Source of the DNA: Olsenella_K sp050953285
GTDB lineage: Bacteria > Actinomycetota > Coriobacteriia > Coriobacteriales > Atopobiaceae
Direction: 5' to 3'
Assembly: GCA_050953285.1 (NCBI GenBank)
Contig: JBMNMK010000001.1
Location: 1 to 64,000 of the forward strand
Length of the DNA: 64,000 nt
Part shown: piece by piece, positions 8,770 through 18,082 of the stretch
Layout of the letters: every line of letters starts with the position of its first letter
How positions within the stretch are numbered: the stretch's first letter is position 1
The notes under the pieces: model-generated
What the model saw: the letters and a program-made list of their open reading frames with translations, nothing else
Told to the model about the DNA's origin: nothing
Database searches by the model: none
Translations under genes and position numbers: made by a program

Positions 8770-10122
8770 ATGGATACTTCAAAGTTTGCCGAGCTCGGGC
8801 TGAACGAGCACATACTTACCGGGGTAACTGAGCTGGGCTTTAGCAACCCCACACCCATACAGCAACAGGCCATTCCATATGCACTGGAAGGCAGAGACGT
8901 GGTGGCATCTGCGCAGACCGGCACGGGCAAGACCTGCGCTTTTGTACTGCCCGTCCTCCAGCGCATAGCACCGCTGGCCGAGCGCGCCCGCGCGCAGGAA
9001 GCCGCGAGCGCAAACGGGCCCGCGCCCGCGGACGCAAACACGCAAAAGCGCCACAACCACACACGCCCGCGGCGCCCGCACCTCACGCAGGGGCCGTTTG
9101 CCCTCATCATCACGCCAACGCGCGAGCTGGCCGAACAGACCGACCGCCTGCTTGCCACCGTTTGCAAGCCCATAGGTCTCACGCCGCAGGTCGTGATGGG
9201 CGGCACTAAGTATGAGAAGCAACAACGCGCGCTCGCACGCGGCTGCGACGTCTTGGTGGCAACCCCCGGCCGCCTCATTGACCTGATGGAGCACCATGCC
9301 GTGAGACTCTCGCAGGTGAAGTGCCTCGTGCTCGACGAGGCCGACCGCATGTTGGACATGGGGTTTTGGCCAAGCGTCAAGCGCATCCTCTCGCAGGTGC
9401 CCAAATCTCGCCAGACGCTGCTCTTCTCGGCCACGATCCCCGCGTCATTGCAAGGCACCATCGACGCCATGCTCAACAACCCCGTCTATGTGGAGATCTC
9501 CCAGGTGGGCGAGACGGCCGACACCGTGGAGGAGCACCTGGCGCCGGTGTCTCAGGGTCAAAAGCTGCATCTGTTGAAGGCGCTTCTCGCCCAGATGAAG
9601 CCGGAGCGCGCGCTGATATTCTGCGGCACCAAGCGTCGCGTGGATGAGGTCTACGGCGCGCTTAAGAGCGATGGTTTCAAAATTGAAGTGATGCACGCGG
9701 ACCGCTCACAGCGTGAGCGAGAGCGCGCGCTGGAAAACTTTAGGAGCGGTCGCAGCGGGCTGCTGGTGGCAACCGATGTCATGAGCCGCGGCATCGACGT
9801 GTCGGGTATTGACGCCGTGATCAATTTTGATGTGCCCAAGGACCCGGAAGATTACGTACATAGAATTGGTCGCACAGGGCGAGCAGGTCATGCTGGCCAA
9901 GCGTTTACGTTTGTTGCGCCGGACGAGATCACCGCCTTGCGTGAGGTTGAATATTTTATCAAGCAACTCATCCCCACCTGGGATCTGGAGGGCTTTGAGT
10001 ACGACACGCGCATTGTACCCAACCCCAATCGACCCACCAAGCGCTCGGCGCGCATGATGTTTTCTGGCACGCGGACGCGCGGTCGCGGCATGGGCGCCGG
10101 CCGCTACGGCAGGCACACGTAG
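8770..10122 (+). CDS. DEAD-box ATP-dependent RNA helicase (RhlE/CsdA type)
   Basis: 450 residues with the full motif series: Q motif (NPTPIQQQAIP), motif I AQTGTGKT at 48-55, Ia PTRELAEQ at 116-123, TPGR, II DEAD at 189-192, III SAT at 220-222, then RGIDVSG and HRIGRTGRAG in the second RecA domain, ending in a short Arg/Gly-rich tail. It unwinds RNA during ribosome assembly or mRNA turnover, especially in the cold. Residues 70-108 are an Ala/Pro/Arg/His-rich low-complexity insert between motifs I and Ia, longer than usual for the family. A short GC palindrome with T5 just upstream (about 8735-8755) might be a leader hairpin. Confidence 0.93.
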   Translation: MDTSKFAELGLNEHILTGVTELGFSNPTPIQQQAIPYALEGRDVVASAQTGTGKTCAFVLPVLQRIAPLAERARAQEAASANGPAPADANTQKRHNHTRPRRPHLTQGPFALIITPTRELAEQTDRLLATVCKPIGLTPQVVMGGTKYEKQQRALARGCDVLVATPGRLIDLMEHHAVRLSQVKCLVLDEADRMLDMGFWPSVKRILSQVPKSRQTLLFSATIPASLQGTIDAMLNNPVYVEISQVGETADTVEEHLAPVSQGQKLHLLKALLAQMKPERALIFCGTKRRVDEVYGALKSDGFKIEVMHADRSQRERERALENFRSGRSGLLVATDVMSRGIDVSGIDAVINFDVPKDPEDYVHRIGRTGRAGHAGQAFTFVAPDEITALREVEYFIKQLIPTWDLEGFEYDTRIVPNPNRPTKRSARMMFSGTRTRGRGMGAGRYGRHT

Positions 10123-10164
10123 CGCATTTAGGCAGGTAGTCGCACGCAGAGCAGAGAGGCGCAG

Positions 10165-11511
10165 ATGAAGCAGCAAAGACCGTACCCGTATGTCACCATC
10201 AGCAAGAAAGCAGCCCGCTCCCTCAAAGCAGGCCACCCGTGGGTCTTTGAGGGAGAGGTCCTTGCCACCGCGCCTGCACCCACCGATGGCCAAGCGGCCG
10301 CAAACGGCGACATCGTGGACGTCTTTGAGCAAAACGGCACGTGGCAGGGTGCAGGCCTTTTGAGCCAGGAGAGCAAAATCCGCGTGCGCATCATAAGCAG
10401 AAACGCAAACGATAGGTTTGACGAGGCCTTTTGGCGCCGGCGCATCACGTGGGCATGGGAGCTCAGAAAGACCACCATGGGCGCGCGCGGCCTGAGCGGC
10501 CAGGAGCCCGACACCAACTGCTGCCGCGTGATCTTCTCGGAGGCAGACGCCTTGCCCGGGCTCATTGTGGACCGCTACGAAGACGTGCTGGTAGCGCAGG
10601 TGGGAACCGTTGGCATGGAGCGTCGCAAGGACATGCTCTTCTCGCTCATGTTGGACGTGCTGACAAACGACGGCCAAACCATCCGCGCCATCTACGAGAG
10701 AAGCGATGCCCCGGCTCGCCTGCACGAGGGCCTTGAGCTGCACAAAGGCTGGTGGCACGCGGCGCCGGTCGGCGCGGCGGCGGGCGCGGCGGCGGGCGCG
10801 GCGGACAAGAAGGATGTGCACTCTTCCATCGTACGCGTGCAAGAAAATGGCATCCTCTTTGACATCGACGTTGAGAACTCGCAAAAGACGGGCTTCTTCC
10901 TGGATCAAAAGTACAACCGTCGCGCCGTGCGTGAACTGGCGCGGGGCAAGCGCGTGCTCGATTGCTTTTCTCACGTGGGGCCATTTGGCCTGAACGCTGC
11001 CAAGGGTGGCGCGGCTTTTGTGCGCTGCGTGGACATCAGCCAGACCGCCTGCGACCTAGCGCGGCAAAACGCGCGCCTCAACGGCCTTGATCTCAACGAG
11101 GACGGATCACTTCGCATGGGGTTTACTTGCGCAAATGTTCTGGAGTACCTGCCGGCCTTGCGGGGCGATAAGACCTTGTGCAAGCAAGAGGGTGGACCGT
11201 TTGACCTGATAGTCCTAGACCCGCCCGCGTTTACCAAGAGCAGGTCTACCGTGGATCACGCGCTCAAGGGGTATCGGGAGATCAACCAGGCCGCGCTCCA
11301 ACTCCTTCCGCGCGGCGGCTATCTTGCCACCTGCAGTTGCAGCCACTTCATGACCACCGAGTTGCTCTCGCGCGCCATTGCGGAGGCCGCACACAACGCA
11401 AACGTGCAGCTCAAACAGATCGAGCAGCGCCAGCAGGCGCCAGACCACCCTATCGTGTGGAACATCCCCGAAACGCACTACCTGGACTTCTTCACGTTCC
11501 AGGTGGTCTAA
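10165..11511 (+). CDS. RlmI-like class I rRNA (cytosine-C5) methyltransferase
   Basis: 448 residues: an N-terminal PUA domain (HPWVFEGEV near residue 24), a middle EEHEE-type region and a C-terminal Rossmann methyltransferase. Motifs include LDCFSHVGPFGLNAA (SAM binding), DPPAFTKS (motif IV) and ATCSCSHFM with the catalytic-cysteine region of RlmI. The family methylates C1962 of 23S rRNA. A Gly/Ala stretch at about residues 203-213, coded by a 12-bp tandem repeat, links the middle and catalytic parts. Ribosome site GAGAGG precedes the ATG. It lies 42 bases after the helicase gene, so the two probably form an RNA-maintenance operon. Confidence 0.9.
   Translation: MKQQRPYPYVTISKKAARSLKAGHPWVFEGEVLATAPAPTDGQAAANGDIVDVFEQNGTWQGAGLLSQESKIRVRIISRNANDRFDEAFWRRRITWAWELRKTTMGARGLSGQEPDTNCCRVIFSEADALPGLIVDRYEDVLVAQVGTVGMERRKDMLFSLMLDVLTNDGQTIRAIYERSDAPARLHEGLELHKGWWHAAPVGAAAGAAAGAADKKDVHSSIVRVQENGILFDIDVENSQKTGFFLDQKYNRRAVRELARGKRVLDCFSHVGPFGLNAAKGGAAFVRCVDISQTACDLARQNARLNGLDLNEDGSLRMGFTCANVLEYLPALRGDKTLCKQEGGPFDLIVLDPPAFTKSRSTVDHALKGYREINQAALQLLPRGGYLATCSCSHFMTTELLSRAIAEAAHNANVQLKQIEQRQQAPDHPIVWNIPETHYLDFFTFQVV
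10771..10804 (+). repeat. 12-bp GC-rich tandem repeat inside the RlmI-like gene
   Basis: The unit GGCGCGGCGGCG is present almost three times (10771-10782, 10783-10794, 10795-10804 partial). Being a multiple of three it keeps frame and codes for repeated GAAA blocks in an interdomain linker, so copy number could vary by slippage without breaking the gene. Confidence 0.85.
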
Positions 11512-11544
11512 GGCGCGCCACGCCCGCACGCAAGCACATCAAGA

Positions 11545-11576
11545 AAGGGAGGACAACCCATAAGTTGACCTCCCTT
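11545..11576. terminator. hairpin between the RlmI-like gene and tadA
   Basis: AAGGGAGG/CCTCCCTT form an 8-bp stem, continued after an A-A mismatch by CAAC/GTTG around a six-base loop. It lies 33 bases after the methyltransferase stop. On the minus strand it is followed by TTTCTTG, so it may serve both convergent genes, though tadA ends about 155 bases away. Confidence 0.55.
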
Positions 11577-11730
11577 ATCTCGTGCCATTTCTGGCTGGCA
11601 CCCATCAAACAGGCGCTAAGCGCGTGCCTTGCGCCGGCATTTCTCGCCCACTGCCACCGCAAGGACACCTATCGTGGCCATGATGCCCCGCGTCGTGTTA
11701 GACATGCTGGTTAAAACACTTTTTCATTCT

Positions 11731-12207
11731 TTAATGTTTTCTGCGGCGTTCCTTAAAGAAAGACTTCAAAAGGTATGCGGATTCTCCTGCAAGCACACCG
11801 CCCACACGCTCAAATTCATGGTTAAGTCGCTCATCGTGACTCACGTCATATAGGCTGCCAACAGCACCACCTTTGGGATCTGCTGCACCAAAAACGCACC
11901 GGTCAATGCGCGCATTAACCATAAGCCCCGCACACATAAGACACGGCTCCACCGTCACATACACCGTACACCCCCACAGACGCCAGCGCTCTAGCACCAC
12001 GCTCGCCTCACGCATGGCCAAAAACTCCGCATGCGCCGAAGGATCCGCATTGCACTCCCTCATGTTGTGTGCGCGCGCAATAATGGCATCATCAAACACG
12101 ACAACTGCGCCAATGGGCACCTCGCCTATTGCCGCGGCCTTGCGCGCTTCTGCTAAGGCAGCGCGCATATAGCGTTCATCTTGCGGGGATATGATGGTTG
12201 CTTCCAC
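11731..12207 (-). CDS. tadA: tRNA-specific adenosine deaminase
   Basis: 158 residues, typical for TadA. Zinc-site motifs are HAE (His59, Glu61) and PCLMC (Cys89, Cys92), and the downstream FGAADPKGGAVGSL stretch is characteristic of TadA rather than of cytidine or guanine deaminases. It converts A34 to inosine in tRNA-Arg(ACG). The frame opens with a GTG at 12205-12207, with GGAG only three bases upstream, so the exact start is less certain than the identity. It is divergent from the adjacent tRNA-Ser gene. Confidence 0.93.
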   Translation of the reverse strand: MEATIISPQDERYMRAALAEARKAAAIGEVPIGAVVVFDDAIIARAHNMRECNADPSAHAEFLAMREASVVLERWRLWGCTVYVTVEPCLMCAGLMVNARIDRCVFGAADPKGGAVGSLYDVSHDERLNHEFERVGGVLAGESAYLLKSFFKERRRKH

Positions 12208-12270
12208 ACGTACTCCAATTTGGTCTGGTCAAAGGTATGTCTTTGCGCTAGGATACTATCGTTCTTCTTT

Positions 12271-12361
12271 GGAGGGATGGCAGAGCGGTTGAATGCAACG
12301 GTCTTGAAAACCGTCAGGTGGCCTCGCCGCCTCGAGAGTTCGAATCTCTCTCCCTCCGCCA
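12271..12361 (+). tRNA. tRNA-Ser(UGA)
   Basis: Class II tRNA with acceptor arms GGAGGGA and TCCCTCC, discriminator G and an encoded CCA end. The anticodon stem ACGGT/ACCGT encloses CTTGAAA with anticodon TGA at 12305-12307, followed by a long variable arm and a TTCGAAT T-loop. The anticodon and long variable arm identify serine. Confidence 0.97.
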
Positions 12362-12372
12362 GAGCTTTTTTG

Positions 12373-12395
12373 CGCCGCCTTGAGCGGCGTTTTTT
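12373..12395 (+). terminator. rho-independent terminator of tRNA-Ser
   Basis: CGCCGC (12373-12378) pairs with GCGGCG (12384-12389) around CTTGA, followed by TTTTTT, 12 bases after the tRNA. Confidence 0.9.
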
Positions 12396-12432
12396 GTATA
12401 GGAATTCGCAACGCATGCAAGAGAGGTATGTT

Positions 12433-12981
12433 ATGGCACTCATTATTGTTTTGATAGTTATTGCTGTTGTAGCCATTATGTATGCTGTCATCTACAACGG
12501 CATTGTGTCCAAAAACAACAAGTGTGACAACGCATTTCAGACTATTGACGCTCAGCTACAGCGCCGCTGCGATCTCATTCCAAACTTGGTCGAGACGGTT
12601 AAAGGCTACACAGATCATGAGTCAGACACCCTCAAAGCGCTGACAGCGTCACGCGCAACCATGGCATCTGGCGGCACGCCACAGGAGCGTATAGAGGCAT
12701 CTGACCAGCTCACGGGCGCTCTTTCTCACCTCTTTGCCGTTGCGGAGAACTATCCAGACCTCAAGGCCAGCGCCAACTTTCAGCAGCTTCAGTCCGATTT
12801 GTCTGATACTGAAAACAAGCTCAGCTATGCACGTATGAGCTTTAACGACTGCGTGCTGGAATACAACAACGCCATACAAACATTCCCGGGAAACCTTGTT
12901 GCTGGCTCTAAGTTCCAGCCGCGCCAGGGCTTTTCGGTGACATCAGATGCCGTGCGTGAGGCACCAAAAGTCAAGTTTTAG
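12433..12981 (+). CDS. LemA family membrane protein
   Basis: 182 residues, matching the family length. One N-terminal membrane helix (residues 2-24) is followed by the conserved coiled-coil body beginning NKCDNAFQTIDAQLQRRCDL, with IPNLVETVKGY and YNxxIQTFPGN-like motifs. LemA proteins are anchored helical bundles of unknown biochemical role, often next to TPM-domain or DUF2207 genes; none is present here. I start at 12433 because GAGAGG sits six bases upstream and the helix follows directly; the frame is open further upstream but runs through the tRNA. It is monocistronic, with a terminator downstream. Confidence 0.93.
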   Translation: MALIIVLIVIAVVAIMYAVIYNGIVSKNNKCDNAFQTIDAQLQRRCDLIPNLVETVKGYTDHESDTLKALTASRATMASGGTPQERIEASDQLTGALSHLFAVAENYPDLKASANFQQLQSDLSDTENKLSYARMSFNDCVLEYNNAIQTFPGNLVAGSKFQPRQGFSVTSDAVREAPKVKF

Positions 12982-13106
12982 CTGATAGGGCATGTAGTGA
13001 TGGCATGTGCGCAAAGGCCGTTTTGCGCACATGCGCGTGCTGAATGCACATACATCGCAGCATGAGAGCACCTGGCGTATAGTATTATGCCGCAAAAAAT
13101 TGTTAC

Positions 13107-13148
13107 GAAAAGCTGGCCTCTTTCCTAAGACAGGGGGGCCAGCTTTTC
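13107..13148. terminator. bidirectional terminator between lemA and the GH3 gene
   Basis: GAAAAGCTGGCC (13107-13118) and GGCCAGCTTTTC (13137-13148) form a perfect 12-bp stem with an A/T-rich base on both sides, between two convergent genes. Confidence 0.8.
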
Positions 13149-13217
13149 ATATAACGTGCTGCAAACGCCTTGCGGGGTCATGTAAAGGCACCAAAACGCG
13201 CTACAGCCCAGTGGCGC

Positions 13218-16200
13218 TTAACCCGAGTGATGCAGCTCGTTCGCAACGTCGATGTTAACGTAGGGATCTCCGTCGCGGTCATCTGGGCGTGCCTTGCGCG
13301 GACGACGCTTTCTTATTGCATGCACCACAGCCACCGCCACCAGAGTACCGGTGATACCATCAATCACGGAGATGCCCACCGACACCACCGAAGCGCGGCT
13401 TACCTTGAGTGGCCGCACGAGCTTCTCGCCTCCGTTGGCCTGCGCCAGTGCGTTATATGTGAGGTTGGTTGAGCGCGCATTGAGCCAGATGTACATAATA
13501 TCCTTGGCAGCACGCCTCAAGTTCTGGTGAAACTCTGGCGTTGACGTAGAGCCCGTAAAGGCTCCATTTCTAAAGACGCCATCCATGTAGAGATCTCCGC
13601 CAGCCATGAGCATCTGCGTGGCGTTCATGTACTGGTGGTGATCACAGTAGTCGGTGATAACGCTGCCCTGAAAACCCCACTCATTGCGCAGCACCTGCGT
13701 AAGCAGCGCAGATGAGCCACCTGCCCAGGTTGCGCCCACGCGGTTGTACGATGACATGATGCCCGTTGCGCCATAGTCCTCAACGGCAATCTGGAAGGGG
13801 CGCAGGTAGAGCTCGCGCAGGCTCTGCTCGGTCAGCCAGGTATAGAGAGAGTCCCGATAAGAGTCCTGCTCATTGAGTGCCAGGTGCTTGATGTAGCAGA
13901 ATGTTCCCGCCTCACGCGAACCCAGCGTGATCTGTCCGCCAAAAATGCCCGAGAGCAGCGGATCTTCCGAGAAGTACTCATAGTTGCGACCGCCCACCGG
14001 CGTGCGATGCAAGTTGATGGACGGCGCATACCAACCGTCGATACCAATGTTGGCGCACTCCATGCCCACCTGCCGGCCATACTCACGTGCAAGCTCCACA
14101 TTCCACGTCTGCGCCAAGACCGTAGGGTTGGGATAGCCCACACCGGTGACAAACTGGTGGAAAGAGCCCGCCTGTGCAGGGCCATCCAGATCCTTTGTGC
14201 GGGCTTTACCCACCTGAGTAATAGCGCCTGAATTTGAATACCCATGCAGTACAATGCGCTCCATATCCTGCGTGGAGAGAGCGTCTAAAAGTGTGTCCCA
14301 TCGTTCATCGTTGTAATTGGCGCCCAAATCCTTGCCGAGATCGGTTAGTTCGCCCGTCTTGAGATCAGAAACCAACAGGCTCTGCGCATTGCTTATGACA
14401 CCGGGCGCATCGTCGAGCACCTCATCTCCTGAAGCCTCAGGCGCATGATAGAGGTTGTGTGCAATGAGCTCATCGGTCATCCAGCGGTTTTTTGCCGCCT
14501 GAGGGAACGTCGCAGCAAAATCCGAGCGGGAAAGATAGGTAATCTCCCCCTCGCTGGTAGACCCGTCTACTGAAAAACCATCGGTGGCAGAGCTGCCCGT
14601 AAAACGGTTCTGAACCTCTTGGCCGGTAACAGCATCCGTACCACACAAGATGGGATCAGAAAGCACATAGGTAATCTCCGCAAAATCACAGGTAGCACGC
14701 GAATGCACATCTCGCCTGAGCGAAAGCGTATACGCGCCCGCCTCCAATTCATAGCCACTGAAGCCGTTGTTATTTGCGTCATAGCAGTCATAGGATGCCA
14801 TGCTATCCGCCGAGAAGCTCAGCTCAACATCTTGGCTTTCTCCAGGACCCAGCTCCTTGGTTTTTGCAAACGCAGCCAACACACAAGATGGCTTCTCTAT
14901 GCCACCTTTGGTATACGGCGGTGTGTAGTAGAGCTCAACAACATCTTTACCAGCCTTACTGCCAGTATTGGTAACGCGGACAACATAAGTGAACGTGGTA
15001 TTTCTATCAAAGCCAAAATCGGTGGAGGGACTGTTGGAGATAACCTGCCAATCAAAGCTGGTATAGGAGAGGCCATAGCCAAAAGGATATTGCACAACTC
15101 CTTCGTACCCCTTGCCAAACGCGTTGTCCACGCTGTCCCAATAACCCTCTTCATCAGCGGTTTCATACCAGCGATATCCCACATAGATACCCTCACGGTA
15201 ATCCACAAATCGCGCGGTCTTATACGGGTCAGACGGTGAAACATTCACGTTAAGCGTACCGTCTGCCGGGTACACGCCAAAGGAATTTGTATAGGCACCC
15301 TCGCCTTCTAGCCCCGCATTTGCCCAGCTCGGCGCCGTTGAAAAATCATAGGTAAACGTATCAGTCGTGCGACCAGACGGGTTGGTCTCCCCCCTCATCA
15401 CGCGCACCACCTCTTGCGCGCCATACTGTCCGGTCGTGCCGCACAGAAGCGCCGCATCCACGCCGGGCGTTGTCTCAAGCTGCCCCAATTCCATGGTGTT
15501 TGTAGAGTTCACAACCACAATTACATGGTCAAAATTGGCACCAACATAGCTCAGTAGATGCTCTTCTTCCAAAGAGAGTTCCAGGTAGTTTCGAGACACA
15601 TACGTCTTCACGTCCCCCGACTTATCTGTCACCCTATACTGCCTATTCGGACAGTCGATGCTCTCACCTGCCACACGACCAAGCACAACGATTGCAGTAC
15701 CCGAATAGTCCTTTGCGCGGGCGAGAAGATCATCTGAATAGAAGTTCTTATCGTAAATATCAGGCTCATACAGGCGGCAGAACTCGTAATCGTGTGATAG
15801 CAGGGAGCCTTCGCTCACATAGGGACGGGTAGACTTGAAGTCCCTATACATGCTGGTGAGCTCTTCATTGTAGGAGATACCGTTATCCACCAGTGCGTCT
15901 AAGAGACCATCTACCTCACCGGTCACGCCGCCCGACCCCGAGCCAGAACCAATCCACTGGGTCGAAGACCAGCCAAATACGTTGACTTTGTTCTCTGCGC
16001 TTGAAAGAGGCAAGGTGTTGTCCTCATTTTTGAGAAGGACAATACCCTCCCCTTCAATGTCTTGCGCCAGCTGAGTACCACGCGCACTACGGGCTTTGAC
16101 CTCTTGTTCTGTCACTTCAATCTTGTCATTGGAAAGAAATGACTCCAAAGACTCGCCAAAGAGAACGGCAGCTACATTTGCAGCAATAACCACACCAGCA

Positions 16201-16262
16201 GCCACGACGCACGCACCAACACGCACCCCTTTAAGCACTCGACTTTTTGTCTTTGCCTGCAT
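13218..16262 (-). CDS. membrane-anchored, circularly permuted GH3 beta-glycosidase
   Basis: 1014 residues. The domain order is reversed from classical GH3: first the alpha/beta-sandwich domain (about 60-330; VLLKNEDNTLPL), then the fibronectin-III-like domain (near 380-540; YPFGYGLSYTSF), and last the TIM-barrel (about 640-940) with WYAPSINLHRTPVGGRNYEYF, IKHLALNEQD and the nucleophile region GSVITDYCDHH. This order is known from rumen-type beta-glucosidases. There is an N-terminal signal-anchor (LKGVRVGACVVAAGVVIAAN) and a second hydrophobic segment followed by KRRPRK near the C-terminus, so the enzyme probably faces outward and is held at both ends. I chose the ATG at 16260-16262 for AAGGAG five bases upstream. 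The substrate is not evident. Confidence 0.9.
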   Translation of the reverse strand: MQAKTKSRVLKGVRVGACVVAAGVVIAANVAAVLFGESLESFLSNDKIEVTEQEVKARSARGTQLAQDIEGEGIVLLKNEDNTLPLSSAENKVNVFGWSSTQWIGSGSGSGGVTGEVDGLLDALVDNGISYNEELTSMYRDFKSTRPYVSEGSLLSHDYEFCRLYEPDIYDKNFYSDDLLARAKDYSGTAIVVLGRVAGESIDCPNRQYRVTDKSGDVKTYVSRNYLELSLEEEHLLSYVGANFDHVIVVVNSTNTMELGQLETTPGVDAALLCGTTGQYGAQEVVRVMRGETNPSGRTTDTFTYDFSTAPSWANAGLEGEGAYTNSFGVYPADGTLNVNVSPSDPYKTARFVDYREGIYVGYRWYETADEEGYWDSVDNAFGKGYEGVVQYPFGYGLSYTSFDWQVISNSPSTDFGFDRNTTFTYVVRVTNTGSKAGKDVVELYYTPPYTKGGIEKPSCVLAAFAKTKELGPGESQDVELSFSADSMASYDCYDANNNGFSGYELEAGAYTLSLRRDVHSRATCDFAEITYVLSDPILCGTDAVTGQEVQNRFTGSSATDGFSVDGSTSEGEITYLSRSDFAATFPQAAKNRWMTDELIAHNLYHAPEASGDEVLDDAPGVISNAQSLLVSDLKTGELTDLGKDLGANYNDERWDTLLDALSTQDMERIVLHGYSNSGAITQVGKARTKDLDGPAQAGSFHQFVTGVGYPNPTVLAQTWNVELAREYGRQVGMECANIGIDGWYAPSINLHRTPVGGRNYEYFSEDPLLSGIFGGQITLGSREAGTFCYIKHLALNEQDSYRDSLYTWLTEQSLRELYLRPFQIAVEDYGATGIMSSYNRVGATWAGGSSALLTQVLRNEWGFQGSVITDYCDHHQYMNATQMLMAGGDLYMDGVFRNGAFTGSTSTPEFHQNLRRAAKDIMYIWLNARSTNLTYNALAQANGGEKLVRPLKVSRASVVSVGISVIDGITGTLVAVAVVHAIRKRRPRKARPDDRDGDPYVNIDVANELHHSG

Positions 16263-16295
16263 CCTGGCTCCTTGCCGCATGTTGTGTTGCATAAA

Positions 16296-17354
16296 CTATT
16301 TGCTTGACTTCTTATATTCATCCATGAATGAACCAAACATGCCACGGGTTTTCCCCAGCTGCTTGCCAAATTCTCGAGCTATCTTGGCAGCATTCTGCTT
16401 CTTGGGCGCCTTCTTTGCAGCGGTCTTGCCCGCGGCGGTTTTACCAGCCGCCGCATCTTTCTTGCCGGAAGTTGTACCGTCAGCGACAGCACCGTCACTG
16501 ATGTCATCTTCCAGCTCGCTCACCGGCACAAAGGTCCTAGGCTCTGGCGCCTTTCCGTCAAGTACCCCCAAAACATCCGGGTCTGCATCACTCACCTGTG
16601 CTGTCACCTCAACAGGCGAAGCCGCCGGTGGCTCCTCATCATCGGCAGTAGCCTCTGCCACGGCACGCTGCGCTTTTCCAATGAGTCTACCCAGCTCAAA
16701 CGCGCCCTTCTCGACCGCTGTACCCGCAGCAGCACCGATCTTCTCGCCCACTTCTTTACCGGCAATCTTTGCGCGAGCATAGCCTTCGCCCGCCTTTGCA
16801 GCAAGACCCCCATCCAGCGCCAAATGCGCCGCCGCAGGCGCCACCATCATGTAGCCGTCTTTGTAGCCCACCAGCATATCCGTAGGTATCTCTATGTTTC
16901 CCACAAGGGACTCGGAAATGTTCCCATCACCAACAAAGAAGAGTGAGACAGCACCTGTCTTGGCGTTAAACGCCGCATCACCCACCCAGCCAAGATCTCT
17001 GCCATCGGTGGTTTTGGCGTCCATGCCTTCCCAGATGAGGCACTTATCCCACGCTAAGCCAAGCCGTGTCCGAGCACGATCATCCGTACCGTCTGGGCGA
17101 GAGATCACCAGGCCCAAATCTCCCACCACAAATGCATCCAGGGCGAGAAAGACGTCCGCTCGCTTGACCATGCCGACTACATCCGGGCGACGCACCATAA
17201 AGCCCACCACGCGTTTGCCATCTGGCGCAAACACCGTCTGGTGGATTTTTCCCAGCTTGGAGAGCTCTTTTCTCTCAAGCGATTCTGGCACATCCTGGGC
17301 CTTCTTTTTGGGTACAAAGACGCTCATCTTCTTGAGCTGGCTCACTCTTAGCAC
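16296..17354 (-). CDS. PRC-barrel-like protein with Ala/Lys-rich tail
   Basis: 352 residues. The N-terminal 170 residues resemble tandem PRC-barrel beta-domains (GKIHQTVFAPDGKRVVGFMV; GRDLGWVGDAAFN). Next is a Gly/Ala-rich helical segment (about 185-235; IGAAAGTAVEKGAFELGRLI), an acidic linker, and a basic Ala/Lys-rich tail. There is no signal peptide or convincing membrane helix. It starts at a GTG with AGGGG six bases upstream. It lies 33 bases before the GH3 gene and after the YtxH-like gene on the same strand, suggesting an envelope role, but I cannot assign a function. Confidence 0.65.
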   Translation of the reverse strand: MLRVSQLKKMSVFVPKKKAQDVPESLERKELSKLGKIHQTVFAPDGKRVVGFMVRRPDVVGMVKRADVFLALDAFVVGDLGLVISRPDGTDDRARTRLGLAWDKCLIWEGMDAKTTDGRDLGWVGDAAFNAKTGAVSLFFVGDGNISESLVGNIEIPTDMLVGYKDGYMMVAPAAAHLALDGGLAAKAGEGYARAKIAGKEVGEKIGAAAGTAVEKGAFELGRLIGKAQRAVAEATADDEEPPAASPVEVTAQVSDADPDVLGVLDGKAPEPRTFVPVSELEDDISDGAVADGTTSGKKDAAAGKTAAGKTAAKKAPKKQNAAKIAREFGKQLGKTRGMFGSFMDEYKKSSK

Positions 17355-17557
17355 GAACGACCCCTATCTACCTACTCTTTTATGCATTTCTGCGCCTTTG
17401 GGCGCTGTTTTTACACACCGCGCCTGAGCGCCTCTATGGTAAGAGGGACACCACCTCATGGCAGCGCCCCTCGTATACATTCACGCATAACACCACGTAG
17501 CCGTCTGAATCGGCCACGTAGCTGGCCGCGTGGCTACCAATGTCGCTACGCCATGTC

Positions 17558-17566
17558 CTTCTCGCC
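17558..17566 (-). repeat. intergenic copy of the GGCGAGAAG repeat
   Basis: An exact copy on the minus strand, immediately after the stop codon of the YtxH-like gene and outside any credible gene. It is one of five intergenic copies. Confidence 0.8.
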
Positions 17567-17569
17567 TGC

Positions 17570-17989
17570 TTACGCCTGGCTTTCTGGTGCAGCATCAGAC
17601 GCGTCTGCTGCATCTGTTACATCTGATGCATCGGACGAATCCGCTACCGGCACAACAATGGGCTCGGCTGCCTCTGCTGGGATCTCCTCATTGGCGCGCG
17701 CTAAAGACTCACGCAGTTGATCCATACGCTCACGCGCCAAATCAACTTTAGCCCTCAGCTCATCTGTCGTGGCATCCATGGAGGGTCTTACATCGTTGAT
17801 TTTGCTCGTCACAACCTGCGAGCCATGCTCGTAGACATCAACCGCAGAATCCCATGCATCGTTCATTGCGTCTGCTGCCATCGCACGGCTCTCAGCACCA
17901 GAGCGCGGAGCAAGCATCACGCCCGCAACAAACCCGGCTGCAGCACCCGCGATACCACCCAACACGACACCAGCTGAAAACTTGCTCAT
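17570..17989 (-). CDS. YtxH-like small membrane-associated protein
   Basis: 139 residues. The start is the ATG at 17987-17989, preceded by AGGAGG. A Gly/Ala-rich hydrophobic segment (GGIAGAAAGFVAGVMLAPRS) at residues 8-28 is the YtxH signature and is followed by an amphipathic helical region and an Asp/Ala-rich acidic tail. YtxH proteins are linked to envelope stress in Bacillus, but their activity is unknown. It shares strand with the PRC-barrel and GH3 genes, though a 215-base gap follows it, containing one copy of the GGCGAGAAG repeat eight bases past the stop. Confidence 0.75.
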   Translation of the reverse strand: MSKFSAGVVLGGIAGAAAGFVAGVMLAPRSGAESRAMAADAMNDAWDSAVDVYEHGSQVVTSKINDVRPSMDATTDELRAKVDLARERMDQLRESLARANEEIPAEAAEPIVVPVADSSDASDVTDAADASDAAPESQA

Positions 17990-18082
17990 AAGATCCTCCT
18001 GCCAACAGGTTCTATACATGAAATGTTGTATGTCCCGTGCTTATAAAAGTATACCCAACTAGATAAGAGATGGCGGTACATC

